A DNA stretch of 30,117 nt. Origin: JBGTLW01 sp041743835 (GTDB lineage: Bacteria; Planctomycetota; Phycisphaerae; Phycisphaerales; Phycisphaeraceae). A program made the position numbers and the translations under genes. A model generated the notes under the pieces. It had not been told where the DNA came from, made no database searches, and worked only from the letters and a program-made list of their open reading frames with translations. Below are positions 14,591 to 22,560 of the stretch, piece by piece. Position 1 is the stretch's first letter, and every line of letters starts with the position of its first letter. The DNA is taken from the NCBI GenBank assembly GCA_041743835.1, contig JBGTLW010000059.1:1-30117 (forward strand), given 5' to 3'.

Positions 14591-16180
14591 ATGCAGTGTA
14601 TCCCCGACAGCACAACCTTTTCCCGCCTCGCCGAGCAGGCAGGCCCGCGGGCGCTGGTGCCGATGTTCCGGCGGCTGCTGTCCGACGCCCTGACGCCGGT
14701 GCTCGCGTACCGTCGGCTGGTGAAGCCAGATGACCGCATGGCCCCGAGCTTCCTGCTCGAATCGGTCGTCGGCGGGGCACGCATCGCACGCTACAGCTAC
14801 CTCGGCGCAAGGCCGATCGCCGAGCTTATCGCCCGTGACCGGCTGGTGCGTTTCACCGACCACCGCGAGCCGTCTAATTCCCGCGCGTACACCAGCGACG
14901 ACCCGCTCGCGGAGATGCAGCGGGTCATCGCGGACCTGAAGCTGGTGCCGATCGCGGGCCTGCCCGAGTTCACCGGCGGGTGGGTGGGCTACGCGGGGTA
15001 CGACACGGTGCGCTACCTGGAGGGCGAGTCGCTGCCCAACCCCCCGGCCGACGACCGTGGCCTGCCGGACATGCACTTCCAGCTCTACAACGACGTGATC
15101 GCTTTCGACCATGTGCAGAAGACGCTGCTGGTCATCACCCACGTCCAGCCCAGCGCGTTCGCGTCCGTCGAGACCGCCTACGCCGCGGGCCAGATGCAGC
15201 TCGACGCACTGACCGACCGTTTGACCGCGCCTTACGAGGGGTCCGAGGCCCGGCACTTCGAGCTGCGCCCGGCTCACGTGGACCTCGCGGCCCCGCCACC
15301 GACGCTGCCGACCAGCACGCTGGGCGAGGGCGGGTATCAAGCCGCAGTCGAGGTCTGCAAACAGTACATCGCGGCGGGGGACGCCTTCCAGATCGTGCCC
15401 AGCCAGCGGTTCGACCTGCAAACCACCGCCGATCCGTTCGATATCTACCGCGCGTTGCGTGTGGTGAACCCCTCGCCCTACATGTTTTACTTGCAGATTG
15501 AGGGCGGGATGCTCGTCGGCTCCAGCCCCGAGATTTTGTGCAAGGTGCAGGACGGCAAGCTCACCAGCCGCCCGCTGGCGGGGACGCGTAAGCGTGGCTC
15601 GTCGGCAGAGGAAGACCTTGCGCTTGAGCGGGAGCTTCTGGCAGACCCCAAGGACCGGGCCGAGCACATCATGCTGGTGGACCTGCACCGCAACGATGTG
15701 GGGCGCGTGGCCATGCCGGGGACGATCGCGCTGCCCGAGGTGTTGACGGTGGAGCGTTACAGCCACGTGATGCACATCAGCTCGGAGGTGACGGGGATGC
15801 TCCGGCCGGGCGTGAACTGCTGGGACGCGCTGCGTGTGAGCCTGCCGGTGGGCACGGTGAGCGGTGCGCCGAAGGTGCGTGCGATGCAGATCATCGACGA
15901 GTTGGAGAAGACGCGGCGTGGGCCTTACGCCGGGGCGGTGGGTTACGCGGATTTTGCGGGCAATCTGGACATGGCGATCGCGCTGCGGACGATGGTGGTG
16001 ATGCCCGGCTCACGCGCTGGCCACGCGGGGGGCACGACGCCCGATGCGTGGCACGTCCACATCCAGGCCGGTGGCGGGATCGTGGCGGACTCGGACCCCG
16101 ACGCCGAGCACCAGGAAACGGTGAACAAGGCCGCGGCGCTGGCTAAAGCGGTGGACCTCGCACAGAGGGCATTTGGATGA
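14591..16180 (+). CDS. trpE: Anthranilate synthase component I
   Basis: A 529-residue chorismate-binding enzyme that, with glutamine amidotransferase TrpG, makes anthranilate for tryptophan. The N-terminal FLLESVVGG includes the LLES motif tied to tryptophan feedback binding, favouring TrpE over PabB. Conserved catalytic blocks follow: DAFQIVPSQRF, RPLAGTRKRG, MLVDLHRNDVGRVAMPGT, SGAPKVRAMQIIDELEKTRR and IQAGGGIVADSDP. Length is normal. ATG 14591 begins where family similarity starts; a longer in-frame start at 14480 overlaps the promoter of the divergent gene. TrpG is not in the window. The next gene overlaps the stop (ATGA). Confidence 0.95.
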   Translation: MQCIPDSTTFSRLAEQAGPRALVPMFRRLLSDALTPVLAYRRLVKPDDRMAPSFLLESVVGGARIARYSYLGARPIAELIARDRLVRFTDHREPSNSRAYTSDDPLAEMQRVIADLKLVPIAGLPEFTGGWVGYAGYDTVRYLEGESLPNPPADDRGLPDMHFQLYNDVIAFDHVQKTLLVITHVQPSAFASVETAYAAGQMQLDALTDRLTAPYEGSEARHFELRPAHVDLAAPPPTLPTSTLGEGGYQAAVEVCKQYIAAGDAFQIVPSQRFDLQTTADPFDIYRALRVVNPSPYMFYLQIEGGMLVGSSPEILCKVQDGKLTSRPLAGTRKRGSSAEEDLALERELLADPKDRAEHIMLVDLHRNDVGRVAMPGTIALPEVLTVERYSHVMHISSEVTGMLRPGVNCWDALRVSLPVGTVSGAPKVRAMQIIDELEKTRRGPYAGAVGYADFAGNLDMAIALRTMVVMPGSRAGHAGGTTPDAWHVHIQAGGGIVADSDPDAEHQETVNKAAALAKAVDLAQRAFG

Positions 16181-16713
16181 GCCGGCCCAGCCCGCAATTC
16201 GAGGTGCATTCAACCAAGCACGACGGGAGCCTGCACTACCGCTTTGAGACCGACGCGATCCACGTGGGCGACAGCCTGCTCGCGCTGCACCTGCGCGCGG
16301 GGTCGCGGCTGGAGAGCTACCGCGGCACGCTGACAGCGGCGCACGACATCCTCATGCTGATGTGGAAGGGCAGGCGATGGAAGCTCAGCGTCCGCTGGGA
16401 AGCGGGCTGGGTGCCGCATGACTGCTACGTGGACATCATCACCCCGGCGGTGTGGGACGATGGCACGCTGCGGCTCACGGACATGGACCTGGACCTTATC
16501 CTCAAGCCCGGCCTGCGTCTGCCGCTGCTCGATGATGCGGATGAGTTTCAGGAACACGCCGAGCGCTTTGCCTACAGCGAGGGCCTGGTTTCGCAGTGCC
16601 ACGCGGCGGTGGTGGAGGTGGCGGCCTTGATGTCGCGTCAAGCGTACCCGTTCGACGGGTCGCTGTATGCGTGGCGGCCGGGGCTGCCGCTGCCGGTGGA
16701 TCGGTTGGTTTAA
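16177..16713 (+). CDS. DUF402-domain protein, possible nucleoside phosphatase
   Basis: A 178-residue protein of the DUF402 (FomD/Ntdp-like) family. The core is recognisable: WVPHDCYVDIITPAVWDDG, LRLTDMDLDLILKPG, then LLDDADEFQEHAERFAYSEGLVSQ, in which the acidic residues match the metal-binding acidic positions of the family. Characterised relatives hydrolyse nucleoside di- or triphosphates or CMP-linked intermediates; the substrate here is unknown. The ATG overlaps the trpE stop (ATGA), so it is translationally coupled, but this does not prove a tryptophan-related role. Confidence 0.8.
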   Translation: MSRPSPQFEVHSTKHDGSLHYRFETDAIHVGDSLLALHLRAGSRLESYRGTLTAAHDILMLMWKGRRWKLSVRWEAGWVPHDCYVDIITPAVWDDGTLRLTDMDLDLILKPGLRLPLLDDADEFQEHAERFAYSEGLVSQCHAAVVEVAALMSRQAYPFDGSLYAWRPGLPLPVDRLV

Positions 16714-16748
16714 GCGTACCCCCTGCATCTGGCCGATAGAACAGGCGT

Positions 16749-17021
16749 ATGCCCACCGACCTGCGGACCATCCTCGATCTGACCGTGCCTGTCATCGTGC
16801 AGATCGGGCAGCGTCGGCTTGCCATCGAAGATGTGCTGTCGCTATCGCCCGGCTCGATCCTGGAACTGCCCAAGCACGCGGACGAGCCCCTCGAACTGCT
16901 CATCAACAACAAGAAGATCGGCGTGGGCGAGGCGGTGAAGGTCGGCGAAAACTTCGGCATCCGCATCATGAGCATCGGCTCGGCCCGCTCACGCATCAAG
17001 GCCATGCGCGACGAGGACTGA
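16749..17021 (+). CDS. fliN: FliN/SpoA-domain protein (flagellar motor switch type)
   Basis: A 90-residue protein consisting only of the SpoA/FliN C-terminal domain: ILDLTVPVIVQIGQRRLAIEDVLSLSPGSILELPKHADEPLELLINNKKIGVGEAVKVGENFGIRI in family order. This is the length and layout of a minimal FliN, a component of the flagellar C-ring that binds FliM. The gene sits 35 bases after DUF402 with no other flagellar genes in the window, so it is orphaned locally. A type III secretion C-ring SpoA protein is the alternative reading. ATG 16749 has only a weak ribosome site upstream. Confidence 0.82.
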   Translation: MPTDLRTILDLTVPVIVQIGQRRLAIEDVLSLSPGSILELPKHADEPLELLINNKKIGVGEAVKVGENFGIRIMSIGSARSRIKAMRDED

Positions 17022-17042
17022 AGCCCGCGTGACGGACATACA

Positions 17043-17130
17043 GAGCCGCCTCGTCCCCGAGGCGGTCCGCCGCGGGGACGCGGAGGCTCTGGCGAATAAC
17101 TCACTCTCCGCCTCGGGGACGAGGCGGCTC
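17043..17130. repeat. Dispersed palindromic repeat, copy B
   Basis: A 23-base half-unit (17043-17065, beginning GAGCCGCCTCG and ending GAGGCGG) is repeated as an exact inverted copy at 17108-17130. A third diverged half-unit lies between them (GCGGGGACGCGGAGGCTCT). It sits in the gap between the convergent fliN and nfeD-like genes and may also terminate both. Confidence 0.85.
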
Positions 17131-17143
17131 GGACAGGCCAGTC

Positions 17144-17701
17144 TCAAGCGCCACCCACCGGCGCGACCTTGACCTGCATCCCCTCCACCGACACCACACG
17201 CACCATCTGCCCCGAACGGATCAGCCCCGTGGTGGACAGGCACTCCTGCCGTCGCCCCTCAAGCAGGCACGTCCCCACCGGGTGAAGGTCCGTCAGCGCC
17301 CGGCCATGCGCCCCGATCGGCAAGCCCTCGGACTCCGCGGGTGGGGGCTGCGCCTCATCGTCTTCGGGGTCGCTTAGGATCAGCGATCTGATCCACGGCA
17401 GGTCGGGCCAGATCTTGAGCCCGAAGCCCACGAGGAAGGGGATCGCGATGAGCGTGACCAGCGCGCCGAGCAGCCCAAGCCGGGTGTCCACCTTGAAGAG
17501 CATCACGATGCCCGCCGCCATGCTCACCGCGCCCGCGATCGCAATGATGCCCCCCGAGGGCACGAACACCTCCACGAAGAAGAGGATGAGCGCGACCGAC
17601 AGCAGCAGGATGCCCCAGAGGATCAGCAGGTCGTTGCTGCCTTGGGCTGGCGCGGTTTGAGTCGGGGCCGTTTGGGCCAGCATCCACATCGTATGGCTCA
17701 T
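17144..17701 (-). CDS. NfeD-like membrane protein
   Basis: A 185-residue protein. Three hydrophobic helices (LILWGILLLSVALILFFVEV, GIIAIAGAVSMAAGIVMLF, LLGALVTLIAIPFLVGFGL) precede a soluble C-terminal domain of about 80 residues, GAHGRALTDLHPVGTCLLEG..., which is the OB fold of NfeD proteins. NfeD proteins pair with SPFH/stomatin family members in membrane microdomains and quality control; no stomatin or ClpP-like partner gene is visible here. The promoter at 17708-17736 puts the transcript start at or next to the ATG 17701, so translation may be leaderless, or begin at the ATG 17689 four codons inside. Confidence 0.85.
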   Translation of the reverse strand: MSHTMWMLAQTAPTQTAPAQGSNDLLILWGILLLSVALILFFVEVFVPSGGIIAIAGAVSMAAGIVMLFKVDTRLGLLGALVTLIAIPFLVGFGLKIWPDLPWIRSLILSDPEDDEAQPPPAESEGLPIGAHGRALTDLHPVGTCLLEGRRQECLSTTGLIRSGQMVRVVSVEGMQVKVAPVGGA

Positions 17702-17707
17702 GCCCGC

Positions 17708-17736
17708 ATTATCACCGGGCCGAGGCCGCTTGTCAT
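17708..17736 (-). promoter_or_regulatory. Strong promoter directly upstream of the nfeD-like gene
   Basis: On the minus strand, ATGACA (17736-17731, 5/6) is 17 bases from GATAAT (17713-17708, 5/6). The predicted start site about 7 bases later coincides with the ATG at 17701. The -35 overlaps the end of the upstream STAS-like gene. Confidence 0.6.
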
Positions 17737-18122
17737 GCGTCCGCCGATGGCGCGGCGGTCTCGGCCGCGAGCCAGGCTTCCGCGGCCGCGCTTTCCGTGA
17801 ACACCTTGAGATTCAAGCCCCGGTTCACCGCCACGTTCTCCACGAAGCGATCCGGCAGCAGCGTCTCCTCACGGACCAGCAGCGCGATGCGGTTCACCAA
17901 ACCCAGCAGCACCGTGCCGTAGTCCACGACCTGATAGCGCGAGAGGATGGAAAGCTCTCCCGATATGGCGCGGCAGTCGAGCAGCACGTGGCGCAGGCCG
18001 GTGTCGTTGCAGCGTTCTCGCATCTGATCGATGCACTGCCGCCAGTGCTCGATGCTGAATGGGCCGTCGTAAATGGCAAGCAGGTGGTCCTGCCGCTCTT
18101 GGAGTACGTATGCGCTGGTCAT
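17733..18122 (-). CDS. STAS/SpoIIAA-like domain protein
   Basis: A 129-residue protein of STAS/SpoIIAA-like build: alternating strands and helices with HLLAIYDGPFSIEHWRQCIDQM, then LRHVLLDCRAISGELS (the central strand and loop) and the end LNLKVFTESAAAEAWL, which resembles the last strand and helix of SpoIIAA-like proteins. No phosphorylatable Ser in a typical DSSG loop is evident; the loop reads DCRAISGELS. Its role is unknown. The start is uncertain: MTSAYVLQ at 18122 fits the domain, and MWQTDM at 18137 is also possible; neither has a clear ribosome site. Confidence 0.55.
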   Translation of the reverse strand: MTSAYVLQERQDHLLAIYDGPFSIEHWRQCIDQMRERCNDTGLRHVLLDCRAISGELSILSRYQVVDYGTVLLGLVNRIALLVREETLLPDRFVENVAVNRGLNLKVFTESAAAEAWLAAETAAPSADA

Positions 18123-18270
18123 ATCGGTTTGCCACATCCCCGCGAATGGAATGTAGCGTACCCAGTGATGCCATGCTACTAGGGTTTTCGGCTGCGGGAT
18201 TACCAGCGCGCCGCCACGCACGCGCTGCGATGCACAAGGCGGACCACCAGCCGCGGCATAGTGTTAGCGG

Positions 18271-19308
18271 TTAGTTATCGAACTGGCCATCGAACGCGAT
18301 ATCGCTGCGTGGGAAGTCGATGCTGCGCACAAAGTCCGCCGCCTCTTCTGCGCCGTGTTCGCGGTCCATCCGGCTGTCTTCCCATTCGACCGACAGCGGG
18401 CCGTCGTACCCGATGTCGTTGAGCGCGACGATGATCTCTTCGAAGTTGATGTCGCCGTGGCCAAGCGAGCGGAAGTCCCAGAACCGCCGGGGGTCTGCGA
18501 AGTTGGTGTGCCCACCGAAGACCCCCGCGTCCCCGTTGCCGTGGCCCCACCACGCGTCTTTCATGTGGCAGTGGTAGATGCGGTCGCTGAACGTGCGGAT
18601 GAACTTCACGTAGTCCACGCCCTGATAGCCCAGGTGCGACGGGTCGTAATTGAAGCCGAACCGCTTGTGACCCTTCACAGCCGCGAGCGCCCGCTGCGCG
18701 CTGGCGATGTCGAATGCGATCTCCGTGGGGTGGACCTCCAGCGCGAAGTTGACATTGAGCTTGTCGAACGCATCGAGGATCGGCGTAAACCGCTTGGCAA
18801 AGTCCGCGAAGCCCTTGTCCCAGTATTTCTGGTCCGTCGGCGGAAAAGCATAAATACTGTGCCAGATCGACGAGCCGGTGAAGCCATTGACCACCGCGGT
18901 CTTCCGGCCCCAGGCCGTGCCATCCTTGGGCTTGTTGTCCATCAGCCGTCGCGCCGCCTTGCCCGTCGCAATCATCTTCTTCGCGGCCCGCTTGCGCACA
19001 CCCTCGGGCTCACCATCGCCCCACACATCCTCGGGCAAGATGGACTTGTGGCGCTCATCGATCAGGTCGCACACCGCCTGGCCGACCAGGTGCGCGGACA
19101 CGGCATAGCAGGTCAGCCCGTGGTCGATGAGGATGTCCCACCGCGACTTGCAATACTTGTCGGACTTCTCCGCCTCATCGACGTTGAAGTGGTCGCCCCA
19201 GCAGGCGAGCTCCAGGCCGTCGTACCCGAAGTCCTTGGCCTTGGCGCAGATGGTTTCAAACGGCAGGTCGGCCCACTGGCCGGTAAACAGAGTGACGGGG
19301 CGCGGCAT
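18271..19308 (-). CDS. Sugar phosphate isomerase/epimerase-like TIM-barrel protein
   Basis: A 345-residue xylose-isomerase-like (AP endonuclease 2 superfamily) TIM barrel. Metal-binding and active-site blocks are visible in order: DGLELACWGDHF, NFALEVHPTEIAFD, FNYDPSHLGYQGVDYVKF, YHCHMKDAWWG and LSVEWEDSRMDRE. These supply the Glu, Asp, His and Glu ligands of the fold. Members interconvert or cleave sugars; planctomycetes carry many, commonly with Gfo/Idh/MocA dehydrogenases like those at 3-5 kb. The substrate is unknown. ATG 19308 is 7 bases after GGAG and starts the domain. Confidence 0.9.
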   Translation of the reverse strand: MPRPVTLFTGQWADLPFETICAKAKDFGYDGLELACWGDHFNVDEAEKSDKYCKSRWDILIDHGLTCYAVSAHLVGQAVCDLIDERHKSILPEDVWGDGEPEGVRKRAAKKMIATGKAARRLMDNKPKDGTAWGRKTAVVNGFTGSSIWHSIYAFPPTDQKYWDKGFADFAKRFTPILDAFDKLNVNFALEVHPTEIAFDIASAQRALAAVKGHKRFGFNYDPSHLGYQGVDYVKFIRTFSDRIYHCHMKDAWWGHGNGDAGVFGGHTNFADPRRFWDFRSLGHGDINFEEIIVALNDIGYDGPLSVEWEDSRMDREHGAEEAADFVRSIDFPRSDIAFDGQFDN

Positions 19309-19365
19309 ACGACAATCTCCGAGTTGATGAGTGGGGATACACAAACAAGTTACCGCGAAACCCAC

Positions 19366-19501
19366 CCCGGTTCCAACCGGGGGGGGCACATAGCGCCCCC
19401 CGTTTAGCGGCAGGCGTACGCCTGCCGTTTCCGCATTGTTCGCGTTCAACGCGCCGAACACGTCAAACACGCAGGGCCTGACGGCCCGCGCTAAACGGGG
19501 G
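19366..19501. repeat. MITE-like element with 13-bp inverted ends, next to a GC hairpin
   Basis: CCCCCGTTTAGCG (19397-19409) is repeated exactly inverted at 19489-19501 (CGCTAAACGGGGG), bounding a 105-base segment. Inside lies GGCAGGCGTACGCCTGCC (19409-19426), an 18-base perfect palindrome. Just upstream, CCCCGGTTCCAACCGGGG is another palindrome. The segment carries no reading frame of interest and occupies the gap between the isomerase-like gene and the MFS-acyltransferase gene. Confidence 0.75.
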
Positions 19502-19535
19502 AACCAACGCGTTTCACGTGAACCGTCGCACGCGC

Positions 19536-21485
19536 TTACACCGGCTCGTAGCGGATACGGTCGGGGGGGATTTTTTCGGCGAGGGCGAGCATCCGAGCGC
19601 GGAGCTCTTCCATCACCTGCTCGGGGGACAGGTCGCGGGGTGGGGTGTACGGTTCGCCGAAGACCACGGTGCAGCGGCTGGGTTGCAGCAGTTGGCGGAC
19701 CATGCCGTCAGCCAACGGCGTGCCGTGGACCCACACGGGCACGATGGTGGCCTTGCCCAGCTTCGCCATCACGGCCGTGCCCGGCTCAAAGGGCGCGAGC
19801 TTCCTGACCCGCCTTTGCAGCCCGCCCTCGGGGAAGATCGCCACAACCTCGCCGTTGCGCAGCGCCTGCGCCACGGTGCGCAGCTTCGCGGAGTCGGAGC
19901 TGTCGCGGTCCAGGGCCACGGGTTTGATGCCATCCCACAGCGGTTGCAGGGCCTTGATGAGGTGGCTCTTGAGCATCAGCCAGCGGATGGGGCGGTTGCA
20001 CCCCGCCTGCATGAGCGACGGGTCCAGCGCGGTGGTGTGGTTGGCGGCCAGGATGACGCCACCCGTGAGCGGGATGTGGTGCTTGCCGACGTGCACCACG
20101 CGGTGGAGCACCAGCGTGAACAGCCGATTGATCCGCCAGTACACATTCAAAGGCCACGTGGCCTGTGGCCCGGACACGATGAACCGCGTCAGCCCCACGA
20201 TGCCGACGACCACCAGCACCGGCCCCAGCACCCACATCACGAAGATGATGCTGCGGTCCGCATTCGGCAGACGCCAGATCATGAAATACGTGAACACGGA
20301 GAACATCGTGTTCACCGTGGAGTTAAAGCCCATGATCCGGCCACGGATGTAGTTGGGCGTGATGGTTTGCAAGAGCGTCAGCACCGTGATGATCACGATG
20401 TTGCCAAACACCCCGATGATAAACGCACCCGCGTACGTCATCGGCTTCCACGGCGTAAAGACAAACAACAGGATGCTCAGCCCCACGCCCATCAACGCGA
20501 TGTTGAGGACGATCGGTGATTCCCTGCGGATGCCCAGCGCGATGACCACACCCGCGCCCGCGAGCATGCCCGCGCCGATGGTGGCGCTGAGCGTGGTGAA
20601 GGCAAAGGTCAGGTCGTTGCCCTGCATGTCGTAGTGCCACTTGACCAGGCCGGGGATCCCGCTGGACACCGCCGCGGCCGAGGACCACACCAAACAGCCC
20701 AGCGCGATGAGCGTCCACGCACGTTTATGGCTGATGCAATAGGTCGCTGCTTCAAGTCGGGAGCGGCGGGGGCGGTCCGCGATCGGTGCCGTGGGCTGCG
20801 AAATGGGCTTGAGGAATGCGAAAAACGTCCCGGAGACCAGGTACAGCAACGCGCCGATCATGAGGCCCAAGCGGACAGAATCCGCGGCCTCGGCCTTGAT
20901 GATCTTCCCGCCGACGAGCATCCCGACCATCGACGCCACCACCGCGATGACGAGGATGATGGCGTTGCCCGCGGGCAGCGAGGTGCGCGGGATGATCTGC
21001 GGGATGATCGCGTTGCGCGTCGGGTTGAAGATGGCGGCAAACGTCCCCACCGCCGCGAGCGAGAACCAGACCAGGTGCGGCGTGTCGCGCGCGATGGCGG
21101 CGCCTGTTTCCGGCGTGGGCGGGCGCTCGCTGACGTACCAGCCGAGCACAAAGAACGCGGTGAGGAGGATCAGCCCGCGGGCCTCATCGCAGCTCAGGAG
21201 CAGCCACTTGCGCGGCAGGCGATCCGCCAGCCACCCGCCGGGGATGCTCATGAGGATGTATGGCGCGAAGAAGAAGAACTGCGTCGATGCCTGGATGCCT
21301 GTGGCATCCGCCCCGGCAATCATCCCGCCGAGCAGCGCCCAGGCCGCGAGCATGATCATCCGGTCGCCGAACCCGGAGGCCGCGGTGCTGGTCCACATCA
21401 GCGTGAAGCTGATGTTGCGGTAGAGCGGCGCGGGCCGCCTCTGACGGGGATCGCTGATTTCGGATTGATGATCGCTGATTGGCAA
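19536..21485 (-). CDS. MFS transporter fused to PlsC-type acyltransferase
   Basis: A 649-residue fusion. Residues about 20-430 are a 12-helix MFS domain (opening TSTAASGFGDRM, motif GGWLADRLPRK). Residues about 450-640 are a lysophospholipid acyltransferase with catalytic NHTTALD (NHx4D) and FPEGG (acyl-acceptor) motifs. The arrangement matches LplT-Aas type proteins that import and re-acylate lysophospholipids in the inner membrane; substrate specificity is inferred. No ATG lies near the start: the frame opens with TTG 21485 and its first 13 codons run through an AATCAGCGATC repeat. The next Met (residue 30) is inside the first membrane segment, so the TTG start or an unusual start is likely. 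Confidence 0.86.
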   Translation of the reverse strand: MPISDHQSEISDPRQRRPAPLYRNISFTLMWTSTAASGFGDRMIMLAAWALLGGMIAGADATGIQASTQFFFFAPYILMSIPGGWLADRLPRKWLLLSCDEARGLILLTAFFVLGWYVSERPPTPETGAAIARDTPHLVWFSLAAVGTFAAIFNPTRNAIIPQIIPRTSLPAGNAIILVIAVVASMVGMLVGGKIIKAEAADSVRLGLMIGALLYLVSGTFFAFLKPISQPTAPIADRPRRSRLEAATYCISHKRAWTLIALGCLVWSSAAAVSSGIPGLVKWHYDMQGNDLTFAFTTLSATIGAGMLAGAGVVIALGIRRESPIVLNIALMGVGLSILLFVFTPWKPMTYAGAFIIGVFGNIVIITVLTLLQTITPNYIRGRIMGFNSTVNTMFSVFTYFMIWRLPNADRSIIFVMWVLGPVLVVVGIVGLTRFIVSGPQATWPLNVYWRINRLFTLVLHRVVHVGKHHIPLTGGVILAANHTTALDPSLMQAGCNRPIRWLMLKSHLIKALQPLWDGIKPVALDRDSSDSAKLRTVAQALRNGEVVAIFPEGGLQRRVRKLAPFEPGTAVMAKLGKATIVPVWVHGTPLADGMVRQLLQPSRCTVVFGEPYTPPRDLSPEQVMEELRARMLALAEKIPPDRIRYEPV

Positions 21486-21546
21486 AGTATGGATAATGTA
21501 TCCGCACCGTGGGGCCGATGCCCATGCAAGTCAGAAATCAGCGATC
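21449..21546. repeat. GATCGCTGATT repeat cluster between folE2 and the MFS gene
   Basis: GATCGCTGATTTC (21449-21461) is inverted exactly as GAAATCAGCGATC (21534-21546), and a third partial copy GATCGCTGATT is at 21470-21480. The cluster codes the N-terminus of the MFS-acyltransferase (peptide SDHQSEISDP) and lies directly after the folE2 stop. Confidence 0.7.
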
Positions 21547-21551
21547 AGCAA

Positions 21552-22400
21552 TCATCGATGCCCCGCCCGTTTGTCGCGTTCGATTACCGCGTAGGCGTTG
21601 TGGTTGTGGATCGATTCGAAGTTCTCGCTGGCGACCGAGTACCAGGCGATGCGGTCTTCCCGGTCCATCGCCACCGCGAGGTCTCGAACGATGTCTTCGA
21701 CAAACTTGGGGTTGTCGAACGCCGCCTCGGTGACCCACTTCTCGTCTGGCCGCTTGAGCACGGCGAAGACCTGGGTGCTGGCGCACCTCTCGACGATGTC
21801 GAACAGCTCCTCGATCCACATGGGCTTGCCCTTGGCGAAGCGCACCTTGACGGTCATCTCGCAGCGCTGGTTGTGTGCGCCGTAGGCGGAGATTTCCTTG
21901 GAGCAGGGGCAAAGCGAGGTCGCGGGCACGGTGATGCCCATGACAAAGTCGTTGCCGGTGTGGTTGGAGCAGGTGGCGTCGAAGGTGACTTCGATGTCCA
22001 GCTTGCCGGGCATCCCGGTGACGGGGGCCTGTTTGTGGATGAAGTAGGGGAAGCTCAGTTCGAGGTGGGCTTCTTCTGCTTCGAGGCGGTCCTTGATGTC
22101 GCGGACGACATCCATGACCTGGTCGGAGCGTAGGGCGTCGTGGTGCTCGTTGAGGACTTCGAGGAACCGCGACATGTGGGTGCCCTTCTGGTAGTGGGGC
22201 AGTCCGACGTACATGTTGACCATGGCGACGGTGTGCTGGACGCCGCCGGTCTTGGGGCTGTGGAGGCTGATGGGGTAGCGGATGTCCTTGACGCCCACCT
22301 TGTCGATGGCGACATGCCGGCTGTCGGCCGATCCCTGCACGTCGGGCATGGGTGGCGGCGCGGCGGCGGGTGTGGCGGGGGTGGTCTGGTTGGGTGGCAT
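21552..22400 (-). CDS. folE2: GTP cyclohydrolase FolE2 (type IB)
   Basis: A 282-residue enzyme of the FolE2/MptA family that makes 7,8-dihydroneopterin triphosphate from GTP for folate and queuosine pathways. Conserved blocks: SLCPCSKEISAYGAHNQR contains the catalytic Cys, and FESIHNHNAYA near the end is family-typical. The N-terminal about 25 residues are Pro/Thr-rich (PPNQTTPATPAAAPPPMP), a probable flexible leader. Type IB does not need zinc strictly, an advantage under zinc shortage. ATG 22400 follows AAAGG 7 bases upstream; a longer frame start at 22436 is not needed. Confidence 0.93.
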   Translation of the reverse strand: MPPNQTTPATPAAAPPPMPDVQGSADSRHVAIDKVGVKDIRYPISLHSPKTGGVQHTVAMVNMYVGLPHYQKGTHMSRFLEVLNEHHDALRSDQVMDVVRDIKDRLEAEEAHLELSFPYFIHKQAPVTGMPGKLDIEVTFDATCSNHTGNDFVMGITVPATSLCPCSKEISAYGAHNQRCEMTVKVRFAKGKPMWIEELFDIVERCASTQVFAVLKRPDEKWVTEAAFDNPKFVEDIVRDLAVAMDREDRIAWYSVASENFESIHNHNAYAVIERDKRAGHR

Positions 22401-22560
22401 AGGCGGGCCTTTCGTACCCCCGGGAAAGCCCCCCATGCTAGGCCGGTCACCCTGTCATGACAAAACCGGGCGCACGGCAACGCGGGGCCGCTGGCGTTGT
22501 CACGCAAAATCCCGACAATGCGCGCTTTGCTGACAACACCTACACACGGAGTGATCGAAC

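Noticed and set aside
20634..22133. 499-residue plus-strand frame opposite MFS-PlsC and folE2
   Set aside because: Spans two real minus-strand genes and the repeat cluster; Arg/Asp/Gly-rich without motifs.
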